From the NCBI GenBank assembly GCA_016713115.1, contig JADJPU010000001.1:620001-684000 (forward strand): a stretch of DNA of 64,000 bases. The letters run 5' to 3'. The DNA is from Cellvibrionales bacterium. GTDB taxonomy: Bacteria; Pseudomonadota; Gammaproteobacteria; Pseudomonadales; UBA7239. Position numbers and translations under genes: made by a program. This document shows positions 29,391 to 39,152 of this stretch, piece after piece. The notes beneath the pieces are model-generated. The model was not told the DNA's origin and ran no database searches. It saw nothing but the letters and a program-made list of their open reading frames with translations. Numbering within the stretch: position 1 is the first letter of the stretch; every line of letters begins with the position of its first letter.

Positions 29391-31317
29391 TCAATGTTCG
29401 CCCGCTGGCCCACCAATCGGCGTCACATTATTCGGCGGCGGCGTGTTGTTTTCAGCCGCTTCTGGCGTATTGCCACTCGGCTTATTGCCGCCGGTGTTGC
29501 TGTTGTGCCAATCGCGCGGCGCACGCACAGCGCGACGCGCCATCAAATCATCCACTTGCTCGCTGTCCAGCGTCTCATATTCCATCAACGCATTTTTCAT
29601 CGCTTCCAAAATATCGGTATTCGCTTGCAGCATTTCTGTGGCGCGCGCATAACTCGCATCCAGAATAGTTTTAATTTCACTATCAATCAGCTCTTCTGTG
29701 TGCGCAGAAATATTTTTCACGAAAACCTTCGCCATCGCGGCGTCGTAATCCAAGGCGCCGAGTTTTTCAGACAAACCATAATTCACCACCATCGCGCGCG
29801 CAATGCTGGTCGCCATCTGAATATCACTGTACGCGCCAGTGGAAACACCGTCTGCACCGTAAATCATTTCTTCAGCAATGCGGCCGCCGTACGCCGTAGC
29901 AATATCACTCAACAATTTGCGTTTGCTAGTGCTAATGCGATCTGCTGTTGGCAAAAACCATGTGATGCCCAGCGCACGACCACGCGGAATAATCGTGACT
30001 TTGTGAATCGGATCATGCTCCGGCATGAGATAGCCGACGATAGCGTGACCGGCCTCGTGGTAGGCAGTCATGGTTTTTTTCTTTTCCGACATCACCATGG
30101 ATTTGCGCTCGGCACCCATCATGATTTTGTCGCGCGCTTTTTCAAATTCTTCTGTCGTCACCAAACGGCGATTGCCGCGCGCGGCAAACAGTGCCGCTTC
30201 ATTTACCAAGTTAGCGAGATCCGCACCAGAAAATCCAGGGGTACCGCGTGCGATGATGGACGCATCTACCGCTTCATCCAGCGGCACTTTGCGCATATGC
30301 ACTTTCAAAATTTGTTCACGGCCGCGAATATCCGGCAGCGCCACATGCACTTGGCGATCAAAGCGACCGGGGCGCAACAACGCTTTATCCAGCACATCGG
30401 GGCGGTTGGTAGCGGCGATGACAATCACGCCTTCGCTGCCTTCAAAGCCGTCCATTTCGACGAGCAATTGATTCAGCGTTTGCTCGCGTTCATCATTGCC
30501 GCCGCCATGACCGCCGCCGCGATGTCTGCCCACGGCATCAATCTCGTCGATAAACACAATGCACGGCGCTTGCTTCTTTGCCTGCTCAAACATATCGCGC
30601 ACACGCGACGCACCCACGCCGACAAACATTTCCACAAAATCGGAACCGGAGATAGAAAAAAACGGCACTTTGGCTTCGCCGGCAATCGCTTTAGCCAATA
30701 AAGTTTTACCGGTACCTGGAGGCCCCGACATCAACACGCCGCGCGGAATTTTTCCGCCCAATTTTTGAAAGCGCGAAGGGTCGCGCAAAAACTCCACCAG
30801 TTCGCTGACATCTTCTTTGGCTTCGTCTACACCGGCCACATCTGCAAAGGTGGTTTTGATTTGGTCTTCCGACAACAAACGCGCTTTGCTTTTACCAAAG
30901 CTCATCGGCCCGCCTTTGCCGCCCATGCCGCCCTGCATTTGGCGCATGAAAACATGAACACACCGATAATCAACAAGACGGGCAACACAGCAAAAACAAT
31001 TGCTGCAACAAGCCGGGTTGTTCCGGCTCACGCCCTTCTACTCTGACATTGTTGCTCAACAAATCGTCCATCAAATGTGTGTCCAATACATTCGGGCGCA
31101 CAGTTTGAAACGCAGTGCCATCCTTCATTGCACCGTTGATTTTTTGACCGTCGATCACCACCGAGGCCACGCGCTGCTGTTGTACTTCTTGAATAAAAGC
31201 AGAGTATTCGAGCGCGCTGGCCGGTTGTTGCGGTGCGAGATTTCGGAACGCCGACATCAGCACAAAAAGAATGGCACCCCAGATCAGCAGTGTTTTAATT
31301 GTGTCGTTCAAAATCAA
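29391..31317 (-). CDS. ftsH: ATP-dependent zinc metalloprotease FtsH (one frameshift)
   Basis: FtsH is a membrane-anchored hexameric AAA protease that degrades misassembled membrane proteins and regulators such as LpxC in E. coli. [20 protein letters not shown] is the first helix, a periplasmic domain follows, then [20 protein letters not shown] (Walker A), [18 protein letters not shown] (Walker B) and the zinc site [13 protein letters not shown]. The tail is Asn/Pro-rich. A missing base near 31000 breaks the second membrane helix. Joined length is about 641 residues. It lies 59 bases after rlmE. Confidence 0.95.
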
Positions 31318-31376
31318 ACCCTCTCGATACCACTTTCAATACATTTTCTTGCTCGTGACATAGCCACGCAGCATTG

Positions 31377-32036
31377 TTAATTTTTAAAACCTTGCGCTAG
31401 CAGATACACCTCACGCGATCGCGCGCGCGAGGCCTGCGGCTTGCGGGTGCTCACTTTTTTGTAGCGCCCCTTCAAGACTTTCAGCAGTTCATCAAAACCT
31501 TCGCCGTGGAATACTTTGGTGAGGAAAGCGCCGTCTGGCTTCAACACTTGCGCCGCCATCTCGCTCGCCAGCTCCACCAAGTACATCGCGCGCGGCTGAT
31601 CCACACCTGCCATACCGCTCATGTTGGGGGCCATATCCGAAATCACAAGGTCCGCCTTGCGTTCACCCAGAGCGGCCAATATCTCCGCCAACACCGTCTC
31701 TTCGGTGAAATCGCCGTGGATAAAATCGACGCCGGCCAGAGTATCCATCGGCAAAATATCACTGGCGATCACGCGGCCGTGATGCCCCACCAGCGCCACC
31801 GCCACTTGCGACCAGCCGCCAGGGGCGGAACCGAGATCAACCACCGTCATGCCGGGGCGAATCAGGCGATCGTTCTCCTGAATTTCCAGCAACTGAAAGC
31901 TGGCACGCGAGCGGTAGCCCTGCTTCTGCGCTTCTTTGACGTACGGATCATCGAAATGCTCCCTCAACCAGCGCCCGCTGCTGCGCGAGCGACCCACTTT
32001 TTTTGCAGGTTTATTGATCGGGGAGTCGGGAGTCAT
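31377..32036 (-). CDS. rlmE: 23S rRNA (uridine2552-2'-O)-methyltransferase RlmE
   Basis: RlmE (FtsJ) methylates U2552 of 23S rRNA late in 50S assembly. The protein is 219 residues. It carries [20 protein letters not shown] and the SAM site [20 protein letters not shown], then [20 protein letters not shown] and [20 protein letters not shown], holding the K-D-K catalytic residues of the family. I chose ATG 32036 ([20 protein letters not shown]); the longer frame to 32168 runs into divergent yhbY. An extended -10 (TGGTATGAT) lies at 32069-32061. Order rlmE-ftsH is conserved. Confidence 0.96.
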   Translation of the reverse strand: MTPDSPINKPAKKVGRSRSSGRWLREHFDDPYVKEAQKQGYRSRASFQLLEIQENDRLIRPGMTVVDLGSAPGGWSQVAVALVGHHGRVIASDILPMDTLAGVDFIHGDFTEETVLAEILAALGERKADLVISDMAPNMSGMAGVDQPRAMYLVELASEMAAQVLKPDGAFLTKVFHGEGFDELLKVLKGRYKKVSTRKPQASRARSREVYLLAQGFKN

Positions 32037-32060
32037 GCGTGGTTTCCTGTTGCTGTGACC

Positions 32061-32069
32061 ATCATACCA
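32061..32069 (-). promoter_or_regulatory. Extended -10 element for the rlmE-ftsH block
   Basis: TGGTATGAT on the minus strand is an extended -10 (TG-N-TATGAT) 25 bases before the rlmE ATG. No convincing -35 is seen at the right distance. Confidence 0.4.
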
Positions 32070-32128
32070 GTTGACCGCCGCAAAGCCGCTACAATGCGCG
32101 CCCGCCCTCGCCTCTTCGGACAGCCGCC

Positions 32129-32440
32129 ATGAGCCTCGACAGTCACACTCGCCAACAACTGAAAGCATTGGGGCATGCGCTCAACCCGGTGGTCACTGTG
32201 GCTGGCAAAGGATTGGCCGACAGCGTACTTGATGAAGTGCGTCGCGCTCTGCACGACCACGAACTGATCAAAGTGAAATTCGCCGTGGGCGATCGCGTAG
32301 CAAAGCAACAAATCATTGCGGATATGTGCGCCCGCTGCGAATGCGAATTAGTGCAACAAATTGGTCACATTGCGCTGGTATACAAGAAGAATCCACAAGC
32401 GAAATTGGGCTTGAGCAATATTCGTAACAGCGTTGAGTAA
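32129..32440 (+). CDS. yhbY: YhbY-family ribosome assembly RNA-binding protein
   Basis: This is a CRS1/YhbY RNA-binding protein associated with pre-50S ribosomal particles. The 103 residues follow the family: [48 protein letters not shown], and the end [11 protein letters not shown]. It is divergent from rlmE, the same arrangement as in E. coli and Pseudomonas. ATG 32129 gives the usual N-terminus and there is a 92-bp shared promoter region. The sequence is intact. Confidence 0.95.
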   Translation: MSLDSHTRQQLKALGHALNPVVTVAGKGLADSVLDEVRRALHDHELIKVKFAVGDRVAKQQIIADMCARCECELVQQIGHIALVYKKNPQAKLGLSNIRNSVE

Positions 32441-32449
32441 AACTGTCGC

Positions 32450-33108
32450 TCAACGCATCGGAATCGAAATTTTGAGTTCAGCGCCCTGGATGACATCAAG
32501 GTAATTGTTGCTGCCATTTTTTTTGTCCGGATTATTCCGTGTGGCCGTACTGTTGTCGTCTCCTTCCATAATCAAGTTCCCACCTAACCGCACATCATTT
32601 GGATCTATTTTTTTCGCAAAAAAGTCTGGGATTTCTTTTTGTTTTTTCACCTCCCATCGCGAAGTGTGGCCGTAGTAAAGGTCTTCTTTCATTCGCAAAC
32701 GCAGTGCTTTTTGGGTGTTGTTGTTGCTTTTGGCACTTGCGGTTGTGATTTGTTTTTCACTACCGCCACGGCGGCATTGCTAACCGGCTCCGGTTTTTTC
32801 ACTACTTCAGGCTTTTTGATTTCCTCAACGGAGGGCTCTACATCTTTTACTGGCGGCGGCGGCTGCGCTAAATCCACCTCACCTTTGCCAATATCGGACG
32901 CGATCACAACCGCATCTGCTTTTTCCGTCGCCAATGGCAGTAACAAAGGCGCCTGTGGCACTTCGCCTTCCCAGTGTGGCTGCACCATGTTTTGCCATTG
33001 AAATTCTCGGCTTTTTTCGTATTCATTCACCGCAAACAACAGCAGCAACGACATCAGTAACAAACTGAGAAAAATCGTTGTGCTGCGAATGACAGTGCGC
33101 TGCTGCAT
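32450..33108 (-). CDS. Unknown membrane-anchored protein with Pro/Lys-rich linker (one frameshift)
   Basis: The joined product is about 219 residues. The N-terminus has one membrane helix (STTIFLSLLLMSLLLLFAV). A Pro/Glu/Lys-rich stretch follows (PPPPVKDVEPSVEEIKKPEV), like the periplasm-spanning linker of TonB. After a shift near 32700 (KKALRLRMKEDLYYGHTSRW) comes a short C-terminal part ending YLDVIQGAELKISIPMR. I do not recognise the family. No ExbB/ExbD genes are nearby. It follows ygiQ by six bases and is convergent with yhbY. A periplasmic structural or signalling role is only a guess. Confidence 0.6.
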
Positions 33109-33114
33109 AGTGGT

Positions 33115-35185
33115 TTACCGCGTTCGCCGCGGCGGCAAGCCGGTGTGCTGCGTCAATAATTTATTGGCGCGACGACGATACATGGCATCGGCATTTTTGA
33201 TACGCGCGTCAATTTTCACCGGCTGCGTTTTAGGAATGAGGTGATGCGCGCCGTTGCCGATCAAATCCGCGCGCCCCATTTTGTGCAACGCCGTGCGCAG
33301 CAGCGGCCAGTTGTCTGGATCGTGATAGCGCAAAAACGCTTTGTGCAATTTGCGTTGATTGATGCCCTTCGGCACCGCCACGGTTTCGCTGTTGGCACGA
33401 ATGCGTTTTAGCGGATTTTTTCCTGTGTGATACATCGCGCTCGCCATCGCCATTGGCGAGGGAATAAAGGCTTGCACTTGATCAGCTTGGAAATTGTATT
33501 TCTTCAACCACAGCGCGAGATTCATCATATCTTCGTCGCGCGTGCCGGGGTGAGCCGCTACAAAATACGGAATGAGATACTGCTCTTTGCCCGCTGCGCG
33601 CGAATATTTTTCAAACATGCCTTTGAAGCGGTCGTAAGTGCCAATGCCCGGCTTCATCATCTTGGTCAGCACGCTTTCTTCCGTGTGCTCGGGCGCAATT
33701 TTCAAATAACCACCGACATGATGCGTGACCAACTCTTTCACATACTCCGGTGTTTCTACCGCCAAGTCATAGCGCAGACCTGAGGCGATCAATTTTTTTT
33801 ACCCCTGGCAGCGCGCGCGCTTTGCGATACAACTTCACCAGCGGCATTTGATTGGTTTCGAGATTGCTGCATATCGTTGGATACACACAAGACAAGCGCC
33901 GACAACTCTGCTCAATTTTTTCGTCTTTGCAATTCAAGCGCCACATATTGGCGGTGGGGCCGCCGAGATCAGAAATCACGCCGGTAAATCCCGGCACTTT
34001 GTCGCGAATATCTTCAATTTCTTGCAGGATAGATTCTTCCGAGCGGCTCTGAATAATGCGTCCTTCGTGTTCAGTGATGGAACAAAAAGTGCAGCCGCCA
34101 AAGCAGCCGCGCATGATGTTCACTGAGAAACGGATCATTTCATACGCAGGAAATTTGGCTTTACCATACGATGGATGCGGTTGGCGCGAATACGGCAAAC
34201 CAAAAACGCTGTCCATTTCTTGAGTGGAAAGCGGCAGCGGCGGTGGATTCATCCACACAGCTCTGTCGCCGTGCTGTTGTATCACTGCGCGCGCATTGCC
34301 AGGATTGGTTTCTTTGTGAAACACGCGCGAAGCATGGGCGTACAACAGCGTGTCGCCACTCACTGCTTCAAACGAAGGCATGCGTACCACTTCTGCTTTT
34401 TTTTGCACGGAAGATTTTTCTTCGTGGTCTGGTGCCATCAAACGCACCACCTCGGCTCCTTCGATTTCAGTGGCATCAACTTCTTGAAAATCTGCCAGCA
34501 CATTTTTCGTGATAAACGCCGTGCCACGAATATCGTAAATATCACGAATGTTTTCGCCCGCTGCTAAACGATGCGCGAGTTCCACCACTTGTCTTTCTGC
34601 GTTGCCATAAATCAGCATATCGGCTTTGCTGTCGAACAAAATCGAACGGCGCACTTTTTCTGACCAGTAATCAAAATGCGCAAGACGACGCAAACTCGCT
34701 TCAATGCCGCCGATGACCAGCGGTACATTAGGGAACGCTTCACGGCAGCGCTGGCAATAAGTGAGTGTGGAGCGATCGGGTCTACGGCCGCCTTCGCCAT
34801 TCGGTGAGTAAGCATCGTCGGAGCGAATTTTTTTATCCGCCGTGTAGCGGTTAATCATCGAATCCATGTTGCCGGCTGTCACGCCGAAAAATAAATTCGG
34901 TTTGCCCAGCGCTTTGAAGGCTTCGGCGGATTGCCAATCCGGCTGCGCGATGATGCCGACGCGAAACCCCTGCGCTTCCAGTGTGCGACCGATCACCGCC
35001 ATGCCGAAACTGGGGTGGTCGATATAGGCATCGCCGGTGACGATGATGATGTCGCAGCTATCCCAACCCAACACATCCATTTCTGCGCGCGACATCGGCA
35101 ACACAGGCGCAGCGCCAAAACGCTTCGCCCAAAATGGCTTGCGACCAAACAAATCCGGCGCAAGAGAGGTACTGGCTGCTGACAT
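33115..35185 (-). CDS. ygiQ: YgiQ-family radical SAM protein (one frameshift)
   Basis: This is a UPF0313 radical SAM protein of unknown reaction. The joined length is about 689 residues, close to E. coli YgiQ. The N-terminal domain includes [20 protein letters not shown] and [20 protein letters not shown]. The iron-sulfur motif is [20 protein letters not shown] (C-x3-C-x2-C) near residue 350. The second half has [20 protein letters not shown] and [21 protein letters not shown] frame change at a T8 run near 33793 separates the halves ([15 protein letters not shown] when joined). It is divergent from cysE. Confidence 0.93.
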
Positions 35186-35251
35186 GAATTTACCTCAATT
35201 CTCAACGCGCATCTTATACTGCACGCCATTCTTTATTGTAGATCGACCACC

Positions 35252-36025
35252 ATGATCGAAGCACTGTGGCAAACCATTCGCAGCACAGCCGAGCGGGAAG
35301 CCGCGCAAGAACCCGTGCTCGCCAGTTACCTACACAACACGGTGTTGCGCCATCAAAGCCTCTGTTCTGCACTGGGTTTCCTTATCGCTGGCAAACTGGA
35401 CTGCCAAGCTCTACCCGCGTTGACGCTGATGGAGGTGTTTGCCGAAGCCTTTTGTGCAGATACCTCGATTACGGCGGTAGTAGCGCAGGACATCGAAGCC
35501 ATCACCACCCGCGACCCCGTGTGCCAATCGCCCTTGCAGGCCCTGCTATTTTACAAAGGCTTTCACGCGCTCACGGCGTGGCGCGTGGCGCACTGGCTGT
35601 GGCAGCAAAATCGCAAACCGCTGGCGTACTTTTTACAAAATCGCATTTCGGTGATTTTTGCGGTGGATATTCATCCTGCGGCGCGCATCGGCGGAGGCGT
35701 ATTGCTCGATCACGCCACCGGCATTGTGATCGGCGAGACAGCAACCGTGGCCGATAATGTGTCCATTCTGCAAGACGTGACCCTCGGCGGCACCGGCAAA
35801 GAAACGGGCGACCGCCACCCGAAAATTGGCGCAGGCGTGTTGATTGGCCCCGGCAGCAAAATCCTCGGCAACATCAAAGTGGGTGCTTGCGCCCAAATTG
35901 CGGCAGGCAGCGTGATCCTCAAAGATGTGCCCGACTGCGCATTGATGGCGGGCGTACCCGCCAAGCAAATCGGCCAAAGCGATTGCGCGCAACCGGCGCT
36001 GGAAATGCGGCAGACTTTGGACTGA
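35252..36025 (+). CDS. cysE: Serine O-acetyltransferase CysE
   Basis: CysE transfers acetyl from acetyl-CoA to serine, the first step of cysteine synthesis, and is feedback-inhibited by cysteine in E. coli. The protein is 257 residues. The N-terminal helical domain includes PVLASYLHNTVLRHQSLCSA; the left-handed beta-helix shows hexapeptides in VDIHPAARIGGGVLLDHATG and GIVIGETATVADNVSILQDV, with TLGGTGKETGDRHPKIGAGV as the signature. A TATACT sequence at 35215-35220 may be the -10 of its promoter. The sequence is intact. Confidence 0.96.
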   Translation: MIEALWQTIRSTAEREAAQEPVLASYLHNTVLRHQSLCSALGFLIAGKLDCQALPALTLMEVFAEAFCADTSITAVVAQDIEAITTRDPVCQSPLQALLFYKGFHALTAWRVAHWLWQQNRKPLAYFLQNRISVIFAVDIHPAARIGGGVLLDHATGIVIGETATVADNVSILQDVTLGGTGKETGDRHPKIGAGVLIGPGSKILGNIKVGACAQIAAGSVILKDVPDCALMAGVPAKQIGQSDCAQPALEMRQTLD

Positions 36026-36056
36026 AACACCGAAACACAACATCAAAAAGCGTAAG

Positions 36057-36344
36057 TCAGGAGTCGGGAAATACCGCGATCCCATCCTCGCCTGGGTGCT
36101 CTTCTTTTTCTGCTCTTTCAATTGCTCTCAACAACTTGGCATGCTCCTGAGGGTCATGCCCAGAACGCAAGTAGTGGGAAATATGCTTGTACACCTCTTC
36201 CAGTCTTATATTGCGATTAAATTGGTACAAAAATACATGCCCTAACGCGGAGGCATCTTCACCCACACGCAGTGTTTTTGCCGCCTCTAACGCTGTTTCA
36301 GTCTGTTCAACCGTGGGTTTTTTGATACGCATATTTTCCATCAT
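36057..36344 (-). CDS. Small acidic protein of unknown function
   Basis: The 95-residue product starts MMENMRIKKPTVEQTETALE, is mostly predicted helical and charged, contains LYQFNRNIRLEEVYKHISHY, and ends EEHPGEDGIAVFPDS. No family is recognised and no metal or nucleotide motif is visible. A start at the second or fifth codon is possible. It is convergent with cysE and lies about 70 bases from the left copy of the duplicated orn 3' end, so it may mark the boundary of an acquired segment. Codon pattern is compatible with coding. Confidence 0.55.
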   Translation of the reverse strand: MMENMRIKKPTVEQTETALEAAKTLRVGEDASALGHVFLYQFNRNIRLEEVYKHISHYLRSGHDPQEHAKLLRAIERAEKEEHPGEDGIAVFPDS

Positions 36345-36413
36345 TTCATTCTCCTCTTCGCACTGATAGACAACCGCAGCATTGCTTAGCTATTTTACAA
36401 AACAAAGAAAAAC

Positions 36414-36444
36414 TTGCGGTAATGCTGCAACTCGGCAATGGAAT
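36414..36444. repeat. Left copy of the duplicated orn 3' end
   Basis: The 26 bases from TTGCGGTAATGC to TCGGCAAT match the codons for the C-terminus of Orn at 38547-38572 exactly, and 30 of 31 bases match when extended. It lies upstream of the acyltransferase gene, outside any orn reading frame. Confidence 0.85.
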
Positions 36445-36525
36445 TACTACACACAAAGGAACCGGCATCATTGGGCTTTTACCTGTACAATTCGGAGAAT
36501 AATAACAACCTCGGCCTTATGCCAA

Positions 36526-38523
36526 ATGAATAACAGCCAAAATACGCCTATCAATTTTTCGGTTCCCTTGCCCGATTTTCAATACCGCCCCGATATCGAC
36601 GGCTTGCGAGCCATCGCAGTCACTTCAGTGATCGGCTTCCACACATTTCCCAATCTTATCAGCGGTGGATTTGTTGGCGTTGATATTTTCTTCGTTATCT
36701 CAGGATTTCTGATTTCGTCCATCATTCTGAAATCATCAGCGACTGGCAGCTTCTCCATTCTTGACTTTTACTCTAGGCGAATCAGACGGATCTTTCCAGC
36801 CTTGCTACTGATGCTTGCCACTTGTTTGCTGGCAGGCTGGATATTGTTATTCCCCGACGAATTGAAACAATTAGGGAAACATGTATTAAGTGCCAATTTT
36901 TTTGTCCTGAATTTCACTTTGTGGTCTGAAGCAGGATATTTCGACACTGCTTCAGAACTGAAACCTTTATTACATTTATGGTCACTGAGTATTGAAGAAC
37001 AGTTTTATACCCTGTGGCCAATCACGCTGCTGTTTTTTGCTAGATACAAGAAACCATGGATCTTGATAGCTGCAATAACAGCAATATCTTTTTTATTATG
37101 TGTATCAGAAACTTTCGGAAAGGTTGGAAACTTTTACATGCCACTAACAAGGGTATGGGAATTATTATGTGGCGGATTACTGGCATTCATCCCATCCCAA
37201 CCTGACGCAGTGAACGGCATAGCCGGTAAGTATCCACGACTACAGCGCACGCTGATTGAAACACTCTCATTAATAGGCATCACATTGTTGTGTGTGGCTA
37301 TTTTCACGCTGAATGGAAAAACCAAGTTCCCAGGCTGGGCTGCGCTGTTTCCGGTGCTAGGCACTGTGATACTCATCGCCGCAGGACCAACAACCCTGAT
37401 TAATCGATATTTGCTGGGGAACTGTTTCTTCGTATTTATCGGTCTCATCAGTTATCCGTTGTATTTATGGCACTGGCCGCTATTGTCATTTCCAAAAATT
37501 ACAGATGGCCTAACACTGTCAGCCGAAGTAAAAGTAATTGCTGTCTTTATGGCGATTATCTTCGCCACTCTGACTTACCAATTTGTTGAGAAACCTCTGC
37601 GCCATAAAGGCAATATCGCCAGTATTGCCCTGTTGCTGGCTGCCTTGTTAACCGCTGGCATAGGCAGTCTATTTTTCACTGGCTTTATTCATCCAAGACA
37701 CGCTGATGCATTGGCACAAAAAATTGCCGCTGCAACGCAAGATGGAGCTTTCGGATCCCCAACATCCCAAACGATAGGCGTTTTAATCGACAATCAGGAA
37801 TATCGTTCCGTCGGCAATGGAAAAAAAATCACACTGTACATTGGAGACAGTAATATGGATCAATACTGGCAGGGGATAGAAACGCTCATCCATGCCAGCA
37901 ATGGCTCCAGAAAAGCCATGCTTACGGGTTGTCGTTTACCCATTTTGAATCTCCGCCATCTAGGAGATGATCTGGATTGCAATCCAACCAATTCCCGCGC
38001 GCTTTTAATGGCCACCAGTAACCCCGATGTCGACACTGTGGTACTAGGTGCGCAATGGCGCGGAACATTCAGCTTTCAATATCAAGATGGCAATCAGTTG
38101 TACCCAATGAATACACCTGAAGGTCTACAAAAAGCAATGGATCAACTGACCAACACCATCAAGAACCTCACGGATCAAGGTAAAACAGTTTATCTATTAC
38201 TGAATATCCCCGGCGGAGAAGAATTTGATCCGCACAAGCTGATAAAGCGTTCGTTGCTGGGTTTTCACCCTACTGCTCATCTAGAAGGAGGCATATCACT
38301 GGACGAGCACTACAGGAGAACCGCAGCTATCACGCCACTATTGCGCGATGTAGCGCAACGCAGCGGCGCAATTATTCTGGATCCAGCTGATTTTATGTGT
38401 GCAGCACAGTGGTGTAGCGCGGTCACACCGGATGGCGAAGTGATTTACAGGGACATCGATCACCTGAAAGGATCCTACAGTCATGATTACCCTGCATTCA
38501 TCGGCCAGACACTGAAACATTAA
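36526..38523 (+). CDS. Acyltransferase-3 / SGNH membrane O-acetyltransferase (OafA/YrhL type)
   Basis: The protein is 665 residues. The N-terminal two thirds are an Acyl_transf_3 domain: YRPDIDGLRAIAVTSVIGFH, the catalytic-type His, SGGFVGVDIFFVISGFLISS, FYSRRIRRIFPALLLMLATC and WSLSIEEQFYTLWPITLLFF, with about ten membrane helices. The C-terminal third is a periplasmic SGNH domain starting LYIGDSNMDQYWQG and ending with a D-H pair in YRDIDHLKGSYSHDYPAFI. Such proteins O-acetylate lipopolysaccharide O-antigen or other glycans. I chose ATG 36526 (MNNSQNTPINFSVPLPDFQY) rather than 36382, which reads through the orn repeat. The gene is visibly AT-richer than its neighbours. Confidence 0.9.
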   Translation: MNNSQNTPINFSVPLPDFQYRPDIDGLRAIAVTSVIGFHTFPNLISGGFVGVDIFFVISGFLISSIILKSSATGSFSILDFYSRRIRRIFPALLLMLATCLLAGWILLFPDELKQLGKHVLSANFFVLNFTLWSEAGYFDTASELKPLLHLWSLSIEEQFYTLWPITLLFFARYKKPWILIAAITAISFLLCVSETFGKVGNFYMPLTRVWELLCGGLLAFIPSQPDAVNGIAGKYPRLQRTLIETLSLIGITLLCVAIFTLNGKTKFPGWAALFPVLGTVILIAAGPTTLINRYLLGNCFFVFIGLISYPLYLWHWPLLSFPKITDGLTLSAEVKVIAVFMAIIFATLTYQFVEKPLRHKGNIASIALLLAALLTAGIGSLFFTGFIHPRHADALAQKIAAATQDGAFGSPTSQTIGVLIDNQEYRSVGNGKKITLYIGDSNMDQYWQGIETLIHASNGSRKAMLTGCRLPILNLRHLGDDLDCNPTNSRALLMATSNPDVDTVVLGAQWRGTFSFQYQDGNQLYPMNTPEGLQKAMDQLTNTIKNLTDQGKTVYLLLNIPGGEEFDPHKLIKRSLLGFHPTAHLEGGISLDEHYRRTAAITPLLRDVAQRSGAIILDPADFMCAAQWCSAVTPDGEVIYRDIDHLKGSYSHDYPAFIGQTLKH

Positions 38524-38527
38524 TTTC

Positions 38528-39085
38528 TCAGGTGATGAAAAAATATTTGCGGTAATGCTGCAACTCGGCAATCGAATCGCGGATGTCATCCAGCGCGAGG
38601 TGTGAGCTATTTTTTTTCACGCCTTCGGTAATTTCTGGTCGCCAGCGTTTCGCCAATTCTTTGATGGTACTGACATCCAAATTGCGGTAGTGAAAAAACG
38701 CTTCCAGTTGCGGCATGCCGCGCCACAAAAAACGGCGATCCTGACAGATGCTATTGCCGCACATCGGTGAAGCGCCGGCTGGCACCCACTGCGCGAGAAA
38801 CGCGAGCGTCTGGCGCTCGGCTTCGGCAACATCTATATCGCTGGTCAGCACGCGCGCCGTCAGTCCGCTGTTGCCGTGCTGGCGCGTGTTCCACTCGTCC
38901 ATGGCATCCATCGTCGCCTGCGTTTGGCGTATCGCTAAGGCAGGGCCTTCTGCCAAGACTTTGAGATCGCTGTCGGTGACGATGGTGGCGATCTCGATGA
39001 TGACATCGGTATCAGGGTTCAAACCGGTCATCTCCAAATCAATCCAAATTAAATGGTCTTTGTGCACAACGGGCTTCGGTTGCAT
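38528..39085 (-). CDS. orn: Oligoribonuclease
   Basis: Orn is a DEDDh 3'-5' exoribonuclease that degrades dinucleotides, including pGpG from cyclic di-GMP, and is usually essential. The protein is 185 residues. [20 protein letters not shown] holds the first D and [21 protein letters not shown] the second D, and [20 protein letters not shown] the final H-D. The last residues ([12 protein letters not shown]) are encoded by sequence duplicated at 36414-36444. It is divergent from rsgA, as in E. coli. Confidence 0.96.
   Translation of the reverse strand: MQPKPVVHKDHLIWIDLEMTGLNPDTDVIIEIATIVTDSDLKVLAEGPALAIRQTQATMDAMDEWNTRQHGNSGLTARVLTSDIDVAEAERQTLAFLAQWVPAGASPMCGNSICQDRRFLWRGMPQLEAFFHYRNLDVSTIKELAKRWRPEITEGVKKNSSHLALDDIRDSIAELQHYRKYFFIT
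38547..38577. repeat. Right copy of the repeat, within the orn 3' end
   Basis: This is the functional copy of the sequence at 36414-36444. The pair brackets 2.1 kb that contains only the acyltransferase gene. Confidence 0.85.
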
Positions 39086-39152
39086 CTCGCCGCTCTCTTG
39101 GTAAGGTGTGCGCCATTCTTACCGCTACGCCCGCCGATGTGAAGCCGACTTA

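Noticed and set aside
32037..32168. N-terminal extension of RlmE
   Set aside because: It overlaps the start of divergent yhbY and lacks family similarity; ATG 32036 fits the family.
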